Positions 50,101 through 62,523 of a stretch of 64,000 bases of DNA are shown piece after piece; within the stretch, counting starts at the first letter, position 1; each line of letters begins with the position of its first letter. The stretch lies in assembly GCA_964247055.1 (NCBI GenBank), contig OZ176054.1, forward strand, positions 7,936,001 to 8,000,000. Direction: 5' to 3'. Source of the stretch: Paragordius varius (Eukaryota > Nematomorpha). The notes below the pieces were generated by a model, which was not told the origin of the DNA, ran no database searches, and saw only the letters and a list, made by a program, of their open reading frames with translations. The translations under genes were made by a program, and so were the position numbers.

Positions 50101-53100
50101 ACTCTTCAAAAATATTACCAATTTCTTTAAAACGAAACCTAGACGCTAAACAAAGATCCCAAACTTTTCGGTTAGTGCCCAATTTTATATTTTGCATTTT
50201 TTTAAAATTGTTAAATTGGTTAAAATCAATTTATTGGGAGATATATACTTTTTCAATATTTAACCTGAATTATTCTTTAGAAATCTATTTTGCCTGCCTA
50301 CGGATGAACGATTAGATGGATGTGCTCAATGCAACCTAATCATTGCACCTAAATTATTATTAAATAAGGAAATAATAGTCAGTTGTGATTCTGCATCGTC
50401 CTATGGAACATTTTACTTGTCTCATAATTTTATTTGTTTCAGCTCAAAGGTATAATAATGAAATAGAGGAAATATTTATATTAATATTGGCTCATGACTT
50501 GTTTTAATTGGCGTAAAGCAAGTAAATTTGCATTTATTTATAAGGAATTATGTAATTTTTTGTTGTTTAAAACAAGTGTAGTTTGAAAAGTAAAAATGTA
50601 TCTTTTTTGAAATTTTATCTATATATTGTTGTTGCTAAGATGGGGGTTGATATGTCGCTATTTTGTAAGTGTAATTACGCCACATTGTACGGTTATGTGT
50701 GATGGCTATCAACTATTGCATTGATAGTTTGGTTTCTTTAGTTAAATTATCCAAGGCATTTTACATTTGACACGACGATAATTTAATACCGTATGAGCCA
50801 ATAATATTTCTCTGTGTTGTAACTAATAAAAAATTTTTATGTTATATTTATAGGATTTCGCTTTTGTGTTTAATTAAAATTCACATTTATAATTGTTTCA
50901 GGTGCCAAACCTTGTAAAAATTATCATTCCACTCCATTACATCCGTTCAATCGAACAAATCTGTAATAAGCAAAATGTAGATATCAAACACCAAAACTAC
51001 CGAAAAAATCATGGAAATTATACGGTAAATGCTGCTGAAGTAGAACCATTTAAAACTCCAACTAAAATTTTAAACAATAAAACTAATCCGACGATTAATA
51101 AAGAGTTTGACGATAATCAAATTCAAGATATCTACGATATTAAACCGCAAAAAAGTATAACGTTACTCAGCCCATCCTTTTCAACACTATCCCTGTCAAA
51201 CGCTTTACATACAACTTTGTCAAACATAACGGCTTACACACCATTTTTTACTACTTCTAATAATAATTTTGCTGACGAAAAAATAGGTTAGATATATATT
51301 TTTTGTTTTATTTTCACATTTGATAGAGTATTCATGTTTTAAATAAAGTCGATTATTGCTGAATTCACGTAATTCAATTCGTATCAAATGATTTTTGGGC
51401 AGCGTTTATCTAATTTATATTTTCGTTAGACGAGAAGATAATGCGAAAACCGGTTTTGAAAGAAGACCAATCCATAAAATCAATGCTACTCTCAGAAAAT
51501 ATGAAAGAAATCATTGAAGTCACACTTTATCCTGATGTGGTTCTGGTATGTATTTTTAATGAAAAATTATTTACCTATATACTAAACTTATATGTATCAC
51601 TATTAAAAACATTTAATTTTTTATATATTTTACTTATAAATTAATTTTATTAACACATCATCTAAATTGAATGTTAAAGATATATTTTTCCATATTTTTT
51701 CATATTACCGCTTATTCAGATAAACCCTAATCAAAAATTGATTATAGCCCTAGTTATTTGATATTATTTATGCCGATGATATTAATTTCTCTACCTTTTT
51801 ATTTAAAACAAATGGCTTAAATGCAAAAATTTATTTAAAAATATCTTTAAATTTTATATTTTGTTTCTATAGAAATTTAAGTTATTTTATTTTACGATAT
51901 ATGTTACCTAATTATCTAAAAAATGTCGCCAAAATTTATTTAAGGTATAATAATGTTTTTTATAATATACATCCAATCATTCAGAATAATTTTGATGGAA
52001 AACCACTTTCTTCATACTTGGCACAAATTTATTTTTATGACTTTGCCAATGCACACCACATTGTTTCCAAAGTTAAACATTTCCGGGCTAAATGCATAAA
52101 AAAGCGAAAACAAATTCAACAAAAGGCAAATCTGACCGAAAACTCAACAAGTCCAATGACTTCTAACTCTTCACAGTCGCTTTTAAATCAAACAATTGGT
52201 TAAAATTTTTGATAAAACTAATCTTATACTATTAGAAAGTCGTTTATTCTCATTTTTATTAACTTAAATTTTGTGGATATACTTTTTATACTATCTTGTT
52301 ATTATTTTAAATTCATATCACTTTTAACATAAAACAACTATAGAATTATTTCTTTAAATATCTATCCTAAATAAGAAAATTATAACCATAAAAATTTATA
52401 ATGCCTGTAAAAATTTTGGTTATAAATATTTTGTTGTGCGAAAATCAAACATTTTTAATATTTTATATTTAAAAAATAATACAATAAATACGCATCCCAT
52501 ATTCCACCCACCAAGTTTGTATATTAAAATTTATCGTTTTTATATTTCCAGTAGATAACAATATCAATCAAATTTGGCTGAAACATTTTAACCTTTATGG
52601 TAGAGGTATATGTATGTACCGTACTCATGAATTACACGAATTAGTATCACATGGAATCCCTGATGAAATACGAGCCGAACTATGGTCTGTTTTTTGTGGG
52701 GCACTTATAGAAGTCAGTAGAATGAATGATAATTTACAGTAGTATGCATTTTAATGGCTGCTTATTTCACACTATATAGTTGGGCAATTTGCAACGTTTA
52801 TTCAAGATTTTGTTGCTTTTTCCATACTTTATACTGTGTTGCAATTGTTTAACTATAATATAGTGTGAAATAAGCAACTATTATAATGTATACTGTAATA
52901 TTTTATTATTTTATCCAGAAACGAAACAAAATGTATGCGTAAACATTGTATTACATTATATAATTATATCATAAAGAGACTAATACCTTTTTATAAAAAA
53001 TATCATTTGTTATTTAAATTCAAAACGATAAGTTAGACTAAATAACAAAATTTATTAAAATATGTTTTTTTTATAAAAATTTTTGTCTTTTTTTTAAGTT

Positions 53101-56100
53101 TAGTTTAAGTATAATTCTAATTTATTTTATATATTTAGATGGATCACAATCCGGGTTATTACCGCAAAAATGTTATAGCGATTGAAGGCAAAGAAAATTT
53201 GGTGACAGATGAAATAGAACGTGATTTGCATAGGTGGGAATTTTATACATATAAAAATCATTTAATTTCATTCATTATTTTCATATACGGTATGATTAAG
53301 GCGATTGTTTTACAATTTGCATGCCTTTGCAAATCAAGAGACTATTTCGGTGTCCCTGACCTATGGAATTGCCTTTCTGGGCTTACGGAGTTCCATCCCC
53401 GCTTACATATATTACAAATTGGTTGTTTTTAGCAACTGGTTATAGCGCCAGATAAACCCGCTTTATCATCTGTGTGAATGCAGGTATTGTGGTATTTTAT
53501 AGGAAAAAATAATGGTAGTTTATTTTTTCCACCACACCCCACACAGATGATTTCTTTCCTTTGCCGCTCCCGTTGGTATTAACCAGGGTGCACCACGCGG
53601 AGGTGGGAGTCGGTATACAAGTGGTAATCAAAATTCTATGGTAGACTACATTTTAACACCCATTCAAGATAGAAAATTCATTAAAGACTCTAAAACATAC
53701 CTTACTGACACGCAACATAAATTAATTGTAGCTATAATAACAATAAACAAATCCTATTACCATAGTAACCAGAAACCTAAAATAAACTTAGAAAAATTAC
53801 ACCTTCCTGATCTTAAACTTCAACTCTCAGAAACTGTCAATGCATCGCTTAGCCTCAACCACAAAACATCTGAACAAGCTTGGGATAATTTTAAAAACAG
53901 CATCATCCCAAATGTGCTTAATTGCTGTGGCAGAAAGAAAATATACAGGAAAAAACAACAATCAAATTTGTGGTGGTCAGAATCCATAAAACCTTTAATT
54001 AAAATTAAACGCAATAACTATAAAAGATGGAAACAAACAAAAGATAAAAGAGACTTGGAATCATATATCAAATCAAATAAAAATTTACAACAAGCCATCA
54101 ATATTTCAGCCAACAAAAAAGCTTTGGATTTAGCTAAAAAATTAGAACAAGACATGAAAAATCTTAAGATTTTTCGAACAATAAATTCAGTTAACAATAA
54201 TAAAAAGGACATTAAACAAATTTCCTATATTAAAGATAAAGATCAACAACTAGTAACTGAGTGGAGCGACATAAGCAATGTCTGGACAACGTATTACAAA
54301 GAACAATTTGCACAAAAACATGATTTTGAAACAATAAACCAACCACCAGCAATTGGTCCTCGACCATTGATAACAACAGACGATGTAAGAGATGCCTTGG
54401 CCAAGATGAAAAATAACAAAGCTACAGGCCCATCTGAACTCAGCTGTGACATGATCAAAGCTTTACCACAATGCATTATACATTTAACTAACATATTCAA
54501 TCTAATCTTATCAACGAATTGCATCCCTAATCATTGGTCAAAAAGCACCATCATACCCATTTATAAAAACAAAGGAGACATACTCGTTTGCTCCTCCTAC
54601 CGACCACTAAAGTTATTGGAACACCCGTTAAAAATTTTTGAATCCATTATTGAATCAAAACTAAGATCAATCGTTAGTATACAGGAATCACAATATGCCT
54701 ATAAACCAAACAGTAGCACAATTGATGCAATCTTCATTTTGAGAAGATTGCAAGAGAACTATTTAGCGAAAAATAAAAAACTATATCATGTTTTTATTGA
54801 TTTACAAAGGGCCTTTGATTGTATCCCCAGGAAGTTGATCACATCCACACTACGAGCCAATAATGTAGATGAGTGGATAATTAAATCAATAGAAATGATG
54901 TACTACAAAACAACAAACTGCGTCAGATTAACACTAGGTAACACAGCTTTTGTTCCAAACGAATCTGGTCTTCATCAAGGCTCCATCCTAAGCCCTCTAC
55001 TCTTCATTTTAATAATGGATTACCTAACAAAAGATATAAAACAAGGCCCACCATGGGAACTTATCTATGCGGACGACATTGTCCTCACCGCAACATCAAT
55101 GGAAGCATTAAATCAAAAGTACAACACATGGAAATCACACTTAGAAAAGGGTGGAATGAATATAAATATAAGCAAAACAAAGGTAATGATAACGGGTGAA
55201 ACTGTATATGCACGACCTAAGTTTCCATGTGGAGTATGTGATTTAGATGTTAAACTCAATTCAATCCTATGTACATCATGCAATAAGTGGGTACACAAAA
55301 AGTGCTCGCTTATAAAAGGGAAACTAATCAATAATGACAAATTTATATGTGAATCATGTAAAAATAAAACAATAAATCACTCATCCACTTCCCTAAATTA
55401 CGTTTATATGGCAGACACCAAAATCGAATTGGCGAATAATTTCAAATACTTGGGTGATGTCATACATTGCCTAGGTGGAATAAACCAATCAGTTAAATAT
55501 AGATCCCAACAGGCTTGGGTAAAATATCATCAACTTAAATTTGTCCTCAAAAATAAACACATATCAGCAAAAAACAAAGGTTTGATTTACAAAGCCGGCA
55601 TACGTCCCATACTCCTGTATGGTTGCGAAACGTGGCCGATGACAGATTCAATCGAGAAAAAACTAATGAACTTAGAAAAACGGATACTAAATTTATTCCA
55701 ACCCAATAAGTCAAATTCAAATTTACATCAACTGTACCAAATTGAACCTTTAAATGTCATGCTCAAAAAAATAGGCTCAGATATTTCGGACACATCAAAC
55801 GTGCTCCAGAACAATGGACAAATAAAATTTTATCCCTACATCCCGAAGGTAACAATCGCAGGGGCAGACCAACATTCAACTGGGAAAAAACAATAAATAA
55901 TGATTTAAGTGTTGCCAACATTGATGATAATGCCTGGCAGGATCGCAAATATTACAGACAACTTCTATACGGATACAATGGCTAGCCATTACACAAAGAC
56001 GATACGAAAAATCATTTAATTATCTATTTAGTAAACGATCAGCCAAACTTGATGGTCTAATAATTTATATAAAATCTTTTACTAAAAACACTTTTAAAAG

Positions 56101-59100
56101 CAACCATAAAATTTACCCCAATTGTATTTAGATGTTAAATTTTAGCTATAGATTTGGGTAAAAGGGATGGAGATTTAATCTCTAATTAATTTATATATCA
56201 GTTTGTGGCATGAAAATTTAACTACTAAGTCTATCGTTTGGCTATGAAAATGGGTTCATATTTTATATATTAAGACATTTTTTATTATACTGCTATTAAA
56301 TGATAATCAAATTTGCCTTATATATGTTTTAAGATCATTACCAGAACACCCTACATTCCAAACACAGGCAGGGATTGCTGCTTTAAGGCGTGTACTAACG
56401 GTTTATGCATGGAGAAACCCTTCTATTGGATACTGTCAGGCCATGAATATAATTGCCTCTGTTCTTATCATTTACACCACTCATGGTGGTTTACAAGGTA
56501 AGAAATTTAATGTTATTATTAACTTCATTTGCTATACCACTGATTGTTATCCATGAGTGTGTAAATTATATAGATTTGTTTAATAGGTCCTTCTTTTTTT
56601 ACATAGATATTATACATTTTGTTTAGTATATTACGATTTTTATTATAATATAATTTTATTTTTTTATATCCATATAATATTCTATATTTTAACATTGTTT
56701 GACCATTAAGTAAAAAATGCCATCAATTTTTTTAGAATATTGTTTATGCTTGATATACTGCTTAATAAACGATTTATATCTTCATGTTTATAGTTGTCCA
56801 CGAATAACCTTTTTCTACTCATCTTTCCATATTTGGCATTGTATTGGTTTTAAGTCTTATTTAATGTTAATTAGACTTGTTTAATATTTTGGAGCGGGTA
56901 TCGGTTTATAGTCGGTTTATGTAGCTCTAATATTTGAGTCAGTTCTTTTGTATAAAATTTTCTACTGCTGAAAAATTTATATTTGAATCGCCAATATTTT
57001 TATTAATGGTCGTTTCATAAAAAATTATAGTATTAATTTTTACGTTACAACCTTGACGCATAAATTATTTTACATGGGACACCTGTTTTTAGATGAATTG
57101 GAAAAGGGTGAAGAGTTGGCTTTTTGGTTATTAGTTGCGATATGTGAACGACTACTTCCAGAATACTACAATACAAAAGTATCTAACTTAACTTTATTGT
57201 CATTCACAATAAAAATTGAATTTATAAAGAGGAATCGTGAAAACTTTATAAGAAAAATATTTTTTTATGAATACAGTCATCAGACCTTTTATTAATTATT
57301 ATTGAACTATCAATTAAGTGACATCATACATCTTATATTTTGAAAGCTAGAACGATAGGTTATATTAAAAAATTAAGGTTGAAAAAAATGTAAGTGTTCT
57401 CTTTTTAGAAAATATCTGTCTTTTTGATTTTACATTTTGTCTTTAAAAGTTCAATTTTTCATATTTAATTTTTAGTCCTTTTGAAAATTTTTCATATTAA
57501 TTATTATATGTTATAAACCAATTTTATTAAACAATAGGTTTTGGGTGCCCTTATTGACCAAGGAGTTTTTGACGAATTACTCAAAAAGCATTTACCATCG
57601 CTGCAAAATAAATTGGCTCAATTCGGATTATCTCGCATGATTACACTTAGCTGGTTTCTCACTATTTTCCTCAGTGTTATGAATTTTCATGCGGCCGTTA
57701 ACGTTTTGGATTGCTTTTTTTTCAGTGGAGTCAAATTTTTATTCCAAGTATTATATTGTTCAATTTAATTTTATTTAAGTGAAAATGAACCAATATATAA
57801 GAGAAAAGATACTATAGGATATGGTTTAAAAATGAACATCTAGTTTAATAATTTTGCAAAAACATAAAGGCTTTTTGGAATAGAAATGTGCATTATGAAA
57901 AATATTGACCATATAAATAGATCAAATTGTAAATTAAATATTTAACCAGTTCATATCTAAAGATGAATATTTCTGAAAAATATTTTATCAATAAGCATAT
58001 TATTTTTTCTGTATTTAGCTCTCATTAACCATATTTGATTTAAATCGGGAAGAGATCCTAGCAAGTCGCGATGATGGTGAGGCCATGTTATGTCTAACTA
58101 ATTTTTTGGATAGCATTTACGTTGAGGAACACAATTCGAAAGAAACGGGAAATACTTTAACTGACACAACCAAAAAAAGTATTGATAAAATTTTTCGATA
58201 AATGTAAATATGTAAAAAGTATATATTGGTATAATTAATTTTTATTTTACAGAGTAAATTTAACATTATAGACACATAAAAAGTAAAAGAAAAATATTTT
58301 ATACAAGATCGATTATTAATTTTTATCAATAAAAGGTAAATGATTACGATTGTGAAGTATAATTGAATTTGTCATAATTAGTATTCTTATTCCTTATTTC
58401 GCAATACTAACCAGTTATATCGAAAATAATCAAGGTTGTAAAAATTATGGTGTCTTTATAAACAAATATGTCTTTCCTATTTTACGTCTTATCTTTATAC
58501 CTTTAATTTTTACTGTATATATAGGTTTTGTGCCACCTGGATTTAAGCATCGTAATCAAGAGAAATTTCGCAAACAACAAGAATCTGACAATGCAGCAAA
58601 ATTTTTTGATGATGATACTGAAAATGGTTTAGACAACAAGGAAAAAACATCCATAAATAAAAAATTGGCCGAAAAAAATATGAAATCAAAGGTTAAACAA
58701 TTTTTTATTGAATATCTAAACCAGGGGAGTCCAACACCTTCGCGAGCCACATTTATAACTAAAAAATCCGGTGGGCCACATTCGAAAATATATGGGCATT
58801 CATGAATAATTTATCAGATTTTAAACATAAAACTGTACTATGCAAAGGGAATAAAACATTTTTTTCCATTTCTTACCGATTTGGATAGACTTATTTGGAA
58901 AAAGCGTCTGATACATTTCAATTTACTCAGATTTTATCAACATACTTTTGCAAATCAAGGATTTCCCAATTTTTTACGGACCTGCTGTCTAAACAATATA
59001 TTTTCGAATTAATACATATTTTTTTAACGTAAAAACTATTTTTTAGTACTCCATTACAGAATTGATAGCTGAATCATACACTCGATTTGGTGATATTACA

Positions 59101-62100
59101 AACGAACAAATTGAAAAATCCCGGCTTAAAAATCGGTTATTAGTTGTCCAGGTAATTTTTAACTTTTTTAAATTATTTTAATTTTAATCACATAATATTT
59201 TTCTATAATTGCAGAATATAGATGAAACGAATTCAAAAAATATAATGCGCAGCGTTTCCAAAGATTTTCCTGACGTGTTTACTAAAGAGGAAGTTGATTA
59301 TCTTTTCTCACTTTTTAAGGTTTATAACCATTTTTTTATATTTTATAAAAAGTTTAATTATCCATATTAATATACAGTTAAAAATAAATTTATAAAAAAT
59401 GGAAAAGTATATTTTGATCTGGATTAGACAACAAATTTTTCTGCCACTCGAGTTTTTTGCATTTTTTGATATTTAATATCATTTTAACAGTAAATCTGAA
59501 ATAAAAATTATAACTCGTTGGAAGAATTTTATATAATTTGATTTTTTAAATTATGCGCCCTCTTTATCAAAATTTTACTAAAAAATGTTTTTCCAAAAAA
59601 ATATACAAGTAATGCCCATTTGTAATATATCATTCGAAAGAGTATTAAAAACTCTATAAAATGTATACTAATATATATAACATCGACAGTTAATATTGGA
59701 CATAAAGAGCGACAAACGCGCGAAGCGAGAGCATTTTTTTTAATTATTGTATTTTTAAAACTAATGGATGAAAATAGCTCAAACTTTGTTTAGATGGAGA
59801 TGAATGTCCAAAAAAGATAACACAAAAAAGTTTTTTTTGATTAAAACATTTTTTATTGCTTTTATGTCACTCAAAACAGCCATTTTTAAGTTTTTTGTTT
59901 TTTAAAAATTACCATCTCATCAATATTAATTTATTTTCTTTACAAGGCTGATGTTTTTGAAAATTTAAAGATAAAAAAAAGTTTAAGGTATTTTTGATCT
60001 TTTATAGCCATTATGTAATAAATTTACAGTTATAACTATGCATTTTAGTATCCACTAGGTAAAATATTTATGATAATAATAATTTTTATTAAAAAAGCAA
60101 ACCAAAAGCTTTTCCAAACATTTTTTTAAATTAAATACTAATATAACCCTAATAATTATATTAAAATAATTTATATGATTTTCAAATTAGTTTGTCAGTG
60201 AAAATTCTTGAATTATTTAGGGATTGAAAATTTTGACCATTTAAATTTAAATAACTTTTACATCCGATGGATTTAAATGACTTACTACCATTTAAAAGAT
60301 GCAGTTTTGCGCTCTTTCGAATGTATAAAATACATGGCTTCATATCTAAAACTTTAAATTTTTGAAATTTCGAGTTTAATGTAAAATCGGGGCCAAAAAT
60401 TATCGATAAACTCTAATATAAAAAAATTCTTCCATGTAAGACCAATTTTCTTTTCATATATACTAATTATGTACTTTAATGAAATAAATTTTAAATTTAC
60501 AAGAATGGCAGTTAAAAAAAGTTAAAATTTGTTGTCTAGTGTTATCCATATTAATATACAGTTAAAAATAAATTTATAAAAAATGGAAAGTATATTTTCC
60601 TTGATTTTTTCTATATAATTACAATTTTAAAATTTATAATTAAGTTTGTTACCGATTACATTTATATTCCTTTCGTTTAGCAACCAAAAACGATAAAAGG
60701 TTTTTTTTAAAAAAACAATGTTAAAAATATAAATCCATTTAAAAAATATCAATCTTTTACTTTTATATTATCTTTAAAAAATTTTACTGTAAAATTATTT
60801 TATCTTATATCTTTGTAGGAAGAACGAATTAAAAGTTTGTGCTTTCGGGGAATATTTATTGATCCTTGGGAAAAATATGACCCCTCAATCCCAAATCATG
60901 AGCTCTATAAAATCGATTTTGATAGCTTTAACTATTTGATGCGATTGTATCATCCTTGGTCAAATGACTCTATACGTTCCCACGAAGCATTCATAAAGAA
61001 AACTTTTGTGGTATAATTTTTATTTTTGCAAATTATAATAATATATATATATATATATATATATACGGCAATTTGAATTGTAATTGAAAAATATTTGAGT
61101 ATTCTTATGCAGCTTATATATTTTAGAACTCGTATCTTGGATGTTTTTAAATGGGATAAATAATGCTTTTATAATTAGTTGTGACCAATTATAATTGCAT
61201 TCATGAATTATATAAACAACACATTTTTTGGATATACATATATATATATATAGTATCTTATATTAAATCTAATAATGATGTAAACTCAAAAGTAATGTCA
61301 AAAATGAAAATTAAAATTTCATTTGGTAATTGTTTTTAATATACTATCAACACTATTAAAACCAATATAATTAAATACTATTATTTAATTTGTTTCAATT
61401 ACCAACTGATTAAGCCATTTAACTGGTTGTTATGAATAGAATGCGTATTCATAGACGGTCAGACGGGTGGTAATTATTTTTTGACGGGTCTACAATCCGA
61501 CCAAGTTGCTAATAAACTTTGGCACAATACAAATACCCCTGTGTAATTACACTTTTGATATTACACTAAAAATTAAAGTTATACGGAAACGTAAAAATAT
61601 AAAGGCAAATTTTTTTTCAAAAAACAACCATACTTTTTTAAACCTAATTTTTCCTAAATCATTTATTACAATCTTAAAATATATAATTAATTGTGTTACC
61701 AGTATACATATCTATTATGTACTTTGCAATTCAAACAATGAGTTATATTTAAAAGAACATTTTATCTTTATATTTTAACACTTTGTCCGTATAATTCCAA
61801 TTTTTACTATATCATACTGCTAAGGTAAGCATCCATTATAAATATACTTTTCAATATTATTTATCTGTTACCATATTACATATTAATTAGTTGTTGGATT
61901 CCAACTCTGATGGCCTTATAAATTTCAAACAATTCGTTGCAATATTCAAATCTACACTTCGCGCTAGTGTTGAACAAAAATTACGATTTTTATACCATTT
62001 ACATTTACCACCCTTCAATATCTTCAATAATTACACCACTAAGGCAAATCCTGAAGATAGTGTTTCAATGTTAAAATACAATCGACCAAACGCCGATAGT

Positions 62101-62458
62101 AAAAAAGAAAAAAATTATTCCAACACCAATAAATCACATTTTTTTGTTCAAAATAATTCAGTCGCCAATGACACTCATCTTCTCGAAAAAGATGTTACAG
62201 GTAAATAATACTAGTAAATTTAATTATTAACTCATACTTGTAATTTAATAACCAACAATTTAAAAATTTGTGTTTATATTCATCAATTAGAGACTTAATT
62301 TTACGTATACTTATATGATTAAAGTTAGGAAATTAAATTTTTTAAATGTTTGTTAGATGTTTCGGTTTCCCATGAATCTGCCGTCGAAGCCGATGAATAT
62401 TTTGACGTTAATGGAATCGATATTGAAACTGATTATAAAAGTATTTATTATTAAATTT

Positions 62459-62523
<65 letters not shown>

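Noticed and set aside
51873-51984. Upstream extension of TBC gene exon 11
   Set aside because: Open in the right frame from 51873, but an acceptor there would break the phase with exon 10. The AG at 51983-51984 restores it and gives a family-like sequence.
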